From JANQJA01 sp040880285 (GTDB taxonomy: Bacteria; Pseudomonadota; Gammaproteobacteria; Pseudomonadales; Azotimanducaceae): DNA of 26,403 bases. Made by a program: the position numbers and the translations under genes. Within the stretch, counting starts at the first letter, position 1. Each line of letters begins with the position of its first letter. Positions 17,020 to 23,955 of this stretch are shown here, in pieces. The stretch lies in contig JBBDIT010000039.1 of assembly GCA_040880285.1 (NCBI GenBank), positions 1-26,403 of the forward strand, written 5' to 3'. The notes below the pieces were generated by a model. The model searched no databases. It was not told the DNA's origin and worked only from the letters and a program-made list of their open reading frames with translations.

Positions 17020-18654
17020 ATGACCAGTCCCAAAGCACCCGCCATTGACAGCCAAAACCTGGTCACCCCCGACACTGACATCCACCGAGAACGTATTCTC
17101 ATCCTGGACTTCGGGTCGCAATACACACAACTGATCGCGCGCCGCGTGCGTGAAGTGGGCGTCTATTGTGAAATTCGACCGTTCGATATTGACCAGAAGA
17201 AGGCAGAAGAATTTGCCCCCCAGGGGATCATCCTCTCGGGTGGCCCTGAATCGGTCACGCAAGACGATACCCTGCGTGCTCCCGGATTTATCTTTGAAAT
17301 GAACGTGCCAGTGCTGGGTATTTGCTATGGCATGCAGACCATGGCGCTGCAGTTGGGCGGCAAAGTGGCTCCTTCCTCGAGTCAGGAATTTGGCTACGCT
17401 CGTGTGGCAGTGGACGGCGACGGGGAACTCCTGCGCGATATTTATGATGAGCAGGATAACGGCAAGCATTACCTTGATGTCTGGATGAGTCATGGCGACA
17501 AGGTGGTGGAAGTACCGCCAGGCTTTAACGGCCTTGCTTCTACTGAAACCACCGAGTTCGCCGCTATGTGCGATGAGGCCCGGAACTTCTACGGTGTCCA
17601 GTTCCACCCGGAAGTTAACAATACGTTGCAGGGCCTGGCGATCCTGGATCGATTTGTTATTGGCATCTGTGGGTGCGAGGGCCTGTGGACACCCGCCAAT
17701 ATTGTCGAGGATATCATTGCCCAGGTCCGTGACCGGGTCGGTAGTGACCGGGTCATACTGGGTCTCTCCGGCGGCGTCGACTCTTCGGTTGTGGCCGCGC
17801 TGTTGGACCGCGCCATTGGCCATCAGCTGACTTGTGTATTTGTCGACAACGGCCTGCTGCGACTGCAGGAGGTCGATCAGGTAATCGCCATGTTGGGGAC
17901 AGGATCCGACAATGCATTCAAACTCAACATCATTGCGGTTGACGCAGAGCAACGGTTCCTCAGCAAGCTGGAAGATATCGAGGACCCTGAGCAAAAACGT
18001 AAAATCATCGGCAATACCTTTATCGAGGTGTTCGATGAAGAAGCGGCGAGGCTCGATGATGTGAAGTACCTGGCCCAGGGTACTATTTACCCGGATGTTA
18101 TCGAAAGTGCCGGCAACAAGGACGGGAAAGCCCATGTCATCAAATCACACCATAATGTGGGTGGACTGCCTGACTTTATGAAGCTTGACCTGATTGAACC
18201 GCTGCGGGAACTTTTCAAGGATGAAGTCAGGAAGATCGGGTTGGAACTTGGCCTTAGCCAGGAAATTGTGTTTCGTCATCCATTCCCGGGTCCGGGACTC
18301 GGTGTGAGAATTCTGGGACCTGTGACCAAACAGTATGCCGACCTGCTGCGACAGGCGGATGCCATCTTTATTGAAGAACTCCGCAGGGCCGACCTGTATG
18401 ACAAGGTGAGCCAGGCGTTCGCGGTATTTTTACCGGTCAAATCCGTCGGTGTTGTTGGTGACGCGAGGCGTTACGAATATGTCATTGCACTGCGGGCCGT
18501 CGAAACCATCGATTTTATGACCGCACGGTGGGCACATCTGCCCTATACGTTCCTCGAACGGGTGTCCGGCAGGATTATCAATGAGATCAAGGGGATTTCC
18601 CGCGTTACTTACGATATTTCCAGCAAGCCACCTGCCACCATTGAGTGGGAATGA
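17020..18654 (+). CDS. guaA: GMP synthase (glutamine-hydrolysing)
   Basis: This 544-residue enzyme aminates XMP to GMP using glutamine and ATP. The class I amidotransferase domain has Cys102 (GICYGMQ), His196 and Glu198 (FHPEV). The ATP pyrophosphatase loop is SGGVDSS (250-256), and the C-terminal dimerisation domain ends ATIEWE. The reading frame is open far upstream, antisense to xseA, but the ATG at 17020 follows GGAG at 17003-17006 and a TATAAT. The N-terminus is about 15-20 residues longer than in E. coli GuaA (525 aa), with a low-complexity start before HRERILILDFGSQ. guaB does not precede it. Confidence 0.97.
   Translation: MTSPKAPAIDSQNLVTPDTDIHRERILILDFGSQYTQLIARRVREVGVYCEIRPFDIDQKKAEEFAPQGIILSGGPESVTQDDTLRAPGFIFEMNVPVLGICYGMQTMALQLGGKVAPSSSQEFGYARVAVDGDGELLRDIYDEQDNGKHYLDVWMSHGDKVVEVPPGFNGLASTETTEFAAMCDEARNFYGVQFHPEVNNTLQGLAILDRFVIGICGCEGLWTPANIVEDIIAQVRDRVGSDRVILGLSGGVDSSVVAALLDRAIGHQLTCVFVDNGLLRLQEVDQVIAMLGTGSDNAFKLNIIAVDAEQRFLSKLEDIEDPEQKRKIIGNTFIEVFDEEAARLDDVKYLAQGTIYPDVIESAGNKDGKAHVIKSHHNVGGLPDFMKLDLIEPLRELFKDEVRKIGLELGLSQEIVFRHPFPGPGLGVRILGPVTKQYADLLRQADAIFIEELRRADLYDKVSQAFAVFLPVKSVGVVGDARRYEYVIALRAVETIDFMTARWAHLPYTFLERVSGRIINEIKGISRVTYDISSKPPATIEWE
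18643..18654 (+). other. guaA 3'-end sequence resembling an island attachment site
   Basis: The last codons of guaA read GAGTGGGAATGA. The guaA 3' end is a recognised insertion point for genomic islands carrying a guaA-type tyrosine integrase. Two inverted copies of its GAGTGGGA core occur in the following non-coding stretch, at 18824-18831 and 18926-18933. No integrase is present in this window and no direct-repeat partner was found, so past use as an attachment site is only inferred. Confidence 0.3.
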
Positions 18655-18707
18655 CAATAAGTCTAGCTATTTGTTTTAAGGAGTAAAAGCAGCGCTGAAC
18701 GAAGGTA

Positions 18708-18734
18708 GACGCATCATCAACGAGATGATGCGTC
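18708..18734. repeat. Perfect 11-base inverted repeat, 5-base loop
   Basis: GACGCATCATC (18708-18718) and GATGATGCGTC (18724-18734) are exact reverse complements around AACGA. It lies 54 bases after the guaA stop and could act as a transcription stop or RNA stabiliser, but no T run follows it. Confidence 0.85.
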
Positions 18735-18748
18735 TGGTGCGTCGATTA

Positions 18749-18781
18749 GGTTGGGTAAGAAAGGATCCGTGGTACCCAACC
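18749..18781. repeat. Perfect 9-base inverted repeat, 15-base loop
   Basis: GGTTGGGTA (18749-18757) pairs exactly with TACCCAACC (18773-18781). The loop contains the palindrome GGATCC. Function is unknown. Confidence 0.85.
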
Positions 18782-18795
18782 GTATGTCTGGTGGT

Positions 18796-18829
18796 GTGGG
18801 GGGACTGGAACTGCGAAATTCCCTCCCAC
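18796..18829. repeat. Imperfect G-rich/C-rich hairpin
   Basis: GTGGGGGGA (18796-18804) can pair with TCCCTCCCAC (18820-18829) with a bulged T; an inner GGAA/TTCC pairing is also possible. It follows the two other inverted repeats closely, giving three stems within 125 bases. Confidence 0.6.
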
Positions 18830-19059
18830 TCGATCCCAATCGCGCCGGTTCCCGCGTGTTGTTGGGGGTTCCTGCGTAAGCCTGCAGACTTCGCCTGCCG
18901 TCCGAATTGGCCGTTCCGGGCCACATCCCACTCTCTTCTGGCCATTCCCTGCTCCGGCCTCGCTCCCTGAAATTGGCCAGCGGCCTGCAAAAGTAACAAA
19001 TCATTCTGAAATATATCAAAGACTTATGCGCATACGAATCAAGCGGTTGGATTGTGGTA

Positions 19060-19088
19060 TTGACTGTTGAGAGGGAATGAGTTCTTAT
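19060..19088 (+). promoter_or_regulatory. Probable promoter of the ars operon
   Basis: The -35 hexamer TTGACT (19060-19065) and the -10 hexamer TCTTAT (19083-19088) are separated by 17 bases. Transcription would begin near 19095, inside the proposed ArsR operator. Confidence 0.55.
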
Positions 19089-19090
19089 TG

Positions 19091-19116
19091 CTTCAATATT
19101 ACAATCATTATTGAAG
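19091..19116 (+). promoter_or_regulatory. Candidate ArsR operator
   Basis: CTTCAATA (19091-19098) and TATTGAAG (19109-19116) form a perfect 8-base inverted repeat with a 10-base AT-rich spacer, just downstream of the -10 element and before the arsR ATG. AT-rich dyads of this kind are typical ArsR/SmtB operators. Binding would block transcription until arsenite or antimonite is bound. Confidence 0.65.
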
Positions 19117-19125
19117 AATCAAAAT

Positions 19126-19512
19126 ATGGAAAAGAGCATAGCAACCACGATTTTTGAATCGCTCTCGTCGGGTGTGCGGCTGGATGCGTACCGCCTGCTC
19201 GTCAAGAAAGGGGCGGACGGTATGGTCGCTGGCGAGATCGCGTCCACGCTCGACATACCCCCGACCAACCTGTCCTTCCACCTCAAGGCGCTGACCCAGG
19301 CCAGGATGCTCGCCGTTACACAGGAAGGGCGTTTCCAGCGCTATCGGGCCAACATTCCGCTGATGCTGGATTTGATCGCCTACCTGACGGAAGAGTGCTG
19401 CGCGGGCCACCCTGAGCAATGCGGTGACTTGGGCCCCGCCTCTGGGTGTTCAGATGCAGTACTTTCCCCGCTCGCTTCAACCCACGTGAACTCTGATGGA
19501 GATACCCAATGA
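19126..19512 (+). CDS. arsR: Arsenite-responsive repressor ArsR
   Basis: This 128-residue ArsR/SmtB winged-helix repressor has its recognition region around TNLSFHLKALTQARML (47-62). It lacks the ELCVC metal site in the DNA-binding helix seen in plasmid R773 ArsR. Instead it carries C-terminal Cys91, Cys92 and Cys99 (ECCAGHPEQC), the arrangement described for Acidithiobacillus-type ArsR. A TTG at 19111 is in frame, but it lies within the operator dyad, so the ATG at 19126 is preferred (GAAG at 19113-19116). Its stop overlaps the arsD ATG by four bases. It should autoregulate the operon. Confidence 0.93.
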   Translation: MEKSIATTIFESLSSGVRLDAYRLLVKKGADGMVAGEIASTLDIPPTNLSFHLKALTQARMLAVTQEGRFQRYRANIPLMLDLIAYLTEECCAGHPEQCGDLGPASGCSDAVLSPLASTHVNSDGDTQ

Positions 19513-20141
19513 CGACCATTCAAATCTATGAACCGGCCTTGTGCTGCAGTACGGGTGTATGCGGCGTTGATGTTGACCAGGCACTGGTCAGCTTTTCCGC
19601 TGATGCGGATTGGGCCAGGCAGAAAGGTGCGCAGATCGAACGCTTCAATCTGGCGCAACAACCGATGGCGTTTGCCGAAAATACAAAGGTCAAGACCTTC
19701 CTTGATGAACACGGTCAGGAGGGCCTGCCGTTGATTTTGGTGAATGGTGATGTGACCTTGACTGGGCGTTACCCGACACGCGATGAACTGGCAGCCTGGA
19801 TCAGCAAGCACACAGAGAATTCATTATTCACGGAGCAGGTCGCCGAACTGGTCGCGATGGGTGCCGCTATCGCGGCTAACTGTGAGCCATGCTTCAAGCA
19901 CCACTACGATGTCGCACGCAAACTCGGCGTCAGCCATGAGGACATGCGCCGGGCGGTCGATCTTGCCCAAAAGGTAAAAGATAGCCCTGCGCGGACCATG
20001 CTTGAACTGGCCAGCCGCTACCTCGACAAAGGCGCCTCGATGTCGACCAATGCGAAGCCCGTGTCAGCGGATGCGGCAGGTGGTGCTTGCTGCGGGCCGA
20101 AGAGCGATGTTTCCCGTCCAGGAAAGACCGGTTGCTGCTGA
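19509..20141 (+). CDS. arsD: ArsD arsenic metallochaperone fused to an AhpD-like CxxC domain
   Basis: This 210-residue fusion is nearly twice the usual ArsD length (about 120). Residues 1-100 are ArsD, with the arsenite-binding Cys12, Cys13 and Cys18 (LCCSTGVC) that pass As(III) to ArsA. Residues 105-175 are a carboxymuconolactone decarboxylase/AhpD-like domain with CEPCFKHH; Glu113, Cys125, Cys128 and His132 have the same spacing as the AhpD catalytic set (E-x11-C-x2-C-x3-H), so a disulfide-reductase activity is possible. The tail has vicinal pairs Cys194/195 and Cys209/210, as some ArsD proteins do. It is coupled to arsR by ATGA and followed 21 bases later by arsA. Confidence 0.9.
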   Translation: MTTIQIYEPALCCSTGVCGVDVDQALVSFSADADWARQKGAQIERFNLAQQPMAFAENTKVKTFLDEHGQEGLPLILVNGDVTLTGRYPTRDELAAWISKHTENSLFTEQVAELVAMGAAIAANCEPCFKHHYDVARKLGVSHEDMRRAVDLAQKVKDSPARTMLELASRYLDKGASMSTNAKPVSADAAGGACCGPKSDVSRPGKTGCC

Positions 20142-20162
20142 TTGATCACTGGAGACAACGAA

Positions 20163-21953
20163 ATGATGCACTTTCTGGATCACCCGCCACGCTTCTTTTT
20201 CTTCACCGGCAAAGGCGGCGTGGGCAAGACCTCCATCGCCTGCGCAACCGCCGTCAAGCTGGCGGGTGAAGGCAAGCGCGTGCTGCTGGTCAGCACCGAC
20301 CCGGCCTCCAACGTGGGGCAGGTGTTCGGCGCAACCATTGGCAATGCAATGACCGCTATCCCCGCCGTACCGAATCTTTTTGCTCTGGAAATCGACCCGC
20401 AGGCCGCCGCGCAAGCCTATCGCGACCGCATCGTGGGCCCGGTGCGCGGCGTGTTGCCTGATACCGTGGTCAAAGGCATCGAGGAACAACTCTCCGGGGC
20501 CTGCACCACCGAGATCGCGGCCTTCGACGAATTCACCGCGCTGTTGATCGATTCCGAGCTGACAGCCGACTACGACCACATTTTGTTCGACACCGCGCCC
20601 ACCGGACACACCATTCGTTTGCTGCAGTTGCCCGGCGCCTGGAGTGGTTTCCTGGAAGAAGGAAAGGGTGATGCCTCTTGCCTGGGCCCGCTGGCGGGTC
20701 TGGAAAAGCAACGGGAACAGTACAAGACGGCCGTCGACGCACTGGCCGACGCCGCGCGCACGCGGCTGGTTCTGGTTGCACGCGCGCAAGCTTCGACACT
20801 GCGCGAAGTGGCCCGGACCCACGAGGAACTCGCGGACATTGGCCTGCGCCAACAATACCTGGTGATCAACGGCGTGTTACCCGAGCGTGCGGCAGGTGAT
20901 GACGAGCTCGCCGCCGCCGTCTTTGCCCGTGAACAAGCGGCCATAACCGCGATTCCTGATGCACTAAAAGCACTGCCGCGCGATCAGATCGCTCTTAAAT
21001 CCTTCAATTTGGTGGGGCTCGACGCCTTACACCATTTGCTGGACAACGTCGAAACGCTGGCCGAGCAACCGGCAGCAACAAACGCCGAACCAATAGTGGC
21101 ACCAACGCTGGCCACCCTGGTCGATGAGATCGCCGCCGATGGTCACGGTCTGGTGATGGTGATGGGTAAAGGCGGCGTGGGCAAAACCACGCTGGCGGCA
21201 GCAGTGGCCGTTGAACTCGCGCAGCGCGGCCTGCCGGTTCACCTCACCACCTCCGATCCGGCGGCGCATCTCACCGAAACCCTCAGCGAAACGCTCGATC
21301 ACCTGAGCGTGAGCCGCATCGACCCGCAGGCCGAGACCGAACGCTACCGCGAGCATATACTGGAAACCAAAGGCGCCAAGCTCGATGCCCAGGGTCGTGC
21401 CTTGCTGGAAGAAGACTTGCGTTCACCCTGTACCGAGGAGATCGCCGTGTTCCAGGCCTTCTCGCGCATCATCCGCGAAGCGGGCAAGAAATTCGTGGTG
21501 ATGGACACAGCGCCCACCGGACACACCTTGCTGTTGCTGGACGCCACCGGCGCCTACCACCGGGAAATTGCCCGTCAGATGGGCGACAAGGGCATCCACT
21601 TCACCACCCCGATGATGCAGTTGCAGGACCCGAAGCAAACCAAGGTGCTGCTGGTCACGCTGGCGGAAACCACCCCGGTACTGGAAGCTGCCAATCTGCA
21701 AGGCGATCTGCGCCGAGCCGGCATCGAACCCTGGGCCTGGATCATCAACAACAGCATTGCCGCCGCGCGTACCCGCTCGCCGCTGCTGCTGCAACGCGCC
21801 GCCAATGAACGTCGCGAAATCGATGCCGTGGCCAAGGTGCATGCCCAGCGCTATGCGCTGGTGCCGCTGCTGAAAGACGAACCGGTTGGGCAGAAGCACC
21901 TGCGGGCGCTGTCACAGACCCAAGCCACAAGACAGGAAAAGGAGGAAGCATGA
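20163..21953 (+). CDS. arsA: Arsenite-transporting ATPase ArsA
   Basis: This 596-residue ATPase drives arsenite efflux and receives As(III) from ArsD. It has two homologous halves, each with a P-loop GKGGVGKT (16-23 and 335-342) and a signal-transduction motif DTAPTGHT. The metalloid-site cysteines Cys114, Cys173 and Cys423 match Cys113, Cys172 and Cys422 of R773 ArsA with a one-residue shift. An upstream TTG at 20142 is in frame, but the ATG at 20163 is correctly spaced from GGAG at 20151-20154. Its stop overlaps the acr3 start (ATGA). R773 ArsA has 583 residues. Confidence 0.96.
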   Translation: MMHFLDHPPRFFFFTGKGGVGKTSIACATAVKLAGEGKRVLLVSTDPASNVGQVFGATIGNAMTAIPAVPNLFALEIDPQAAAQAYRDRIVGPVRGVLPDTVVKGIEEQLSGACTTEIAAFDEFTALLIDSELTADYDHILFDTAPTGHTIRLLQLPGAWSGFLEEGKGDASCLGPLAGLEKQREQYKTAVDALADAARTRLVLVARAQASTLREVARTHEELADIGLRQQYLVINGVLPERAAGDDELAAAVFAREQAAITAIPDALKALPRDQIALKSFNLVGLDALHHLLDNVETLAEQPAATNAEPIVAPTLATLVDEIAADGHGLVMVMGKGGVGKTTLAAAVAVELAQRGLPVHLTTSDPAAHLTETLSETLDHLSVSRIDPQAETERYREHILETKGAKLDAQGRALLEEDLRSPCTEEIAVFQAFSRIIREAGKKFVVMDTAPTGHTLLLLDATGAYHREIARQMGDKGIHFTTPMMQLQDPKQTKVLLVTLAETTPVLEAANLQGDLRRAGIEPWAWIINNSIAAARTRSPLLLQRAANERREIDAVAKVHAQRYALVPLLKDEPVGQKHLRALSQTQATRQEKEEA

Positions 21954-23071
21954 GCACCGCATCACCGATTGGCTTTTTTGAACGCTACCTAACCCTCTGG
22001 GTCGCACTCTGCATCGTCGCGGGCATTGCGCTGGGTCAGGTGATGCCCGGCGTCTTTGCCGCGATCGGCGGGCTGGAAGTGGCTAGTGTCAACCTGCCGG
22101 TGGCGGTGCTGATCTGGCTGATGATCATCCCGATGCTGCTGAAGATCGACTTCGCATCACTCAAAAAGGTCGCTCGGCACTGGCGCGGCGTGGGCGTCAC
22201 GCTCTTCATCAACTGGGGAGTCAAGCCGTTCTCGATGGCGCTGCTAGCCTGGCTCTTTCTCGGCTGGCTGTTCCGGCCTTATCTTCCTGCCGACCAGATC
22301 GACAGCTACGTCGCCGGGCTGATCATCCTTGCCGCCGCACCCTGCACGGCGATGGTGTTTGTCTGGTCCAACCTGTGCCGCGGCGATCCGGCCTTCACAC
22401 TGAGCCAGGTCGCGCTGAACGACGCCATCATGGTAGTGGCCTTCGCACCGGTGGTGGGGCTGCTGCTTGGGCTGTCAGCGATTACCGTGCCCTGGAACAC
22501 ACTGATGCTCTCGGTCGGACTGTACATCGTCGTGCCAGTGATCATCGCGCAACTTATCCGCCGAAACCGGCTGGTCCAGGGCGGCGAGGAGGCGCTTTCG
22601 GCGCTGCTCGCCCGGCTCGGACCCACGTCGATCATGGCGCTGTTGGTGACGCTGGTCCTGCTCTTCGGTTTCCAGGGCGAACAGATCATTGCGCAACCTG
22701 CGATCATCGGCCTGCTCGCAGTGCCGATACTGATCCAGGTCTATTTCAACTCGGGCCTTGCCTATCTCCTGAACCGGGCTACCGGCGAGGCGCATTGCGT
22801 GGCTGCGCCCTCGGCGCTCATCGGGGCCTCTAACTTCTTCGAACTGGCCGTGGCCACCGCGATCAGCCTCTTTGGCCTGAGCTCCGGCGCGGCGCTCGCC
22901 ACCGTCGTGGGCGTGCTGGTCGAGGTGCCAGTGATGCTGTCGGTCGTCTACATCGTCAACGTCTCGAAGGGCTGGTACGAGCGGGGTGCCGCGGTGCAGC
23001 GGGTGGCCTCGCGGCAGGCGCAGGGCGCTACCCGTGTGACGAGAGCGCAGACAACATTCTCAAATCAATGA
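21950..23071 (+). CDS. acr3: Arsenite efflux permease Acr3
   Basis: This 373-residue inner-membrane permease exports arsenite. About ten hydrophobic segments are visible. The conserved fourth-helix cysteine is Cys132 in LAAAPCTAMVFVWSNL, and the C-terminal signature APSALIGASNFFELAVA contains Glu298. This is the Acr3 (BASS/ARSB-2) family and is unrelated to the E. coli ArsB type. The 35-residue cytoplasmic tail after KGWYERG is longer and more polar than usual. A strong GGAGGA ribosome site lies inside the arsA end. Pairing with ArsDA suggests ATP-assisted efflux, inferred from context. Confidence 0.95.
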   Translation: MSTASPIGFFERYLTLWVALCIVAGIALGQVMPGVFAAIGGLEVASVNLPVAVLIWLMIIPMLLKIDFASLKKVARHWRGVGVTLFINWGVKPFSMALLAWLFLGWLFRPYLPADQIDSYVAGLIILAAAPCTAMVFVWSNLCRGDPAFTLSQVALNDAIMVVAFAPVVGLLLGLSAITVPWNTLMLSVGLYIVVPVIIAQLIRRNRLVQGGEEALSALLARLGPTSIMALLVTLVLLFGFQGEQIIAQPAIIGLLAVPILIQVYFNSGLAYLLNRATGEAHCVAAPSALIGASNFFELAVATAISLFGLSSGAALATVVGVLVEVPVMLSVVYIVNVSKGWYERGAAVQRVASRQAQGATRVTRAQTTFSNQ

Positions 23072-23087
23072 TGAAGGAGAAGTACAC

Positions 23088-23951
23088 ATGTTTCGCACCG
23101 CACTGATTGCCCTCGACTACTCGGCTGCCCAAGGCCCAATCATCGCCTGCCTGACCGACCTGCGCGACATGGGCGTGACCCGCGTGATCCTGACCCATAT
23201 TGTTCACGTGAGCTATACACAGAGCGGCGAGTACGGCCACGAGGATGAACTGAAGAACTGGTTGAGCGAGCACGCCGCACCGCTGCGCGAAACAGGCTTC
23301 GACGTCGAGATCGACATCCGCGACGCTGGCGAGGTGGCGAAGGACATCCTCGCGGCCGCCGCCGAGCATGGTGCGGACCTGATCGTGATCGGCTCGCGCG
23401 GACAGAACATGATCCGCAGCCTATTCCTCGGCTCGGTGGCGCGCGAGGTGATCCGCCTGAGCACCTTGCCGGTGCGTCTGGAATGGATCGAGGCCACCGG
23501 CGAGGACGGCGACGCGGCCTGCGAGCGCAGCTGCCACGCCGGCTTGCGGCGGCTTCTGCTGGCCACCGATTTCTCGCCTCAGGCGCGCGTCGCAGAAACG
23601 GCAGCGGCCGTACTCGGCCCACACGCGGGCATCGTCGATCTGATCCATGTCGTCAGTCCGGATGAGGCAGCCCGGTATGCACGCTGGCCGGTGATGGCAC
23701 GCGCTGCCCTCGACAACATCGCGAACGAAATCATCGCCGCCGGTGGCAAGGCCGAGATCCATCTTGCCAAGGGCAAGCCCTCCGAGGAAATAGCAAAGGC
23801 CGCCGCCGAGCGCGATGTCGACCTGATCGTCGTCGGCAAGCATGGACAGAACTGGGTCGAGAGTATGGCGATTGGCTCGACCGCCGCCAAGCTTTGCGAA
23901 ATCGCGCGCCGCCCCGTGTTGGTGGCGCCGCTCCAGAACAACGAGGTCTGA
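23088..23951 (+). CDS. Tandem-domain universal stress protein
   Basis: This 287-residue soluble protein has two Usp domains (about 1-132 and 152-282). Both keep the ATP-binding signature G-x2-G-x9-G-S: GSRGQNMIRSLFLGS (102-116) and GKHGQNWVESMAIGS (250-264). Usp proteins of this type bind ATP and are linked to stress survival; no enzyme activity is implied. AAGGAG at 23074-23079 precedes the ATG. It lies 16 bases after acr3 and 4 bases before the arsC fusion, so it is probably part of the ars operon. Its role in arsenic stress is unknown. Confidence 0.88.
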   Translation: MFRTALIALDYSAAQGPIIACLTDLRDMGVTRVILTHIVHVSYTQSGEYGHEDELKNWLSEHAAPLRETGFDVEIDIRDAGEVAKDILAAAAEHGADLIVIGSRGQNMIRSLFLGSVAREVIRLSTLPVRLEWIEATGEDGDAACERSCHAGLRRLLLATDFSPQARVAETAAAVLGPHAGIVDLIHVVSPDEAARYARWPVMARAALDNIANEIIAAGGKAEIHLAKGKPSEEIAKAAAERDVDLIVVGKHGQNWVESMAIGSTAAKLCEIARRPVLVAPLQNNEV

Positions 23952-23955
23952 GACC

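Larger units (their letters stand above)
18655..19059. other. Structured non-coding stretch between guaA and the ars genes
   Basis: This stretch of about 400 bases has no convincing gene; the short open frames on both strands have no recognisable motif or ribosome site. It is rich in strong inverted repeats (18708-18734, 18749-18781, 18796-18829). The layout, with two hairpins followed by a G-rich/C-rich stem and ACTCGATC, loosely recalls the 3' end of a bacterial group II intron, but I could not fit a proper domain V, so that is only a guess. It may be a relic of a mobile element left at the guaA boundary. Confidence 0.4.

Noticed and set aside
17720..17756. Direct repeat GTGACCGGGTC twice in guaA
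   Set aside because: It encodes the ordinary RDRVGSDRVI segment of GMP synthase and is probably coincidental.
16948..18135. 395-codon minus-strand open frame opposite guaA
   Set aside because: It is a shadow of the guaA reading frame with no recognisable protein motif.
18725..18970. Possible 81-residue protein starting MMRLVRRLGWVRK in the guaA-ars gap
   Set aside because: No ribosome site, overlaps strong hairpins, Trp/Pro/Cys-rich random-looking translation and no known family.
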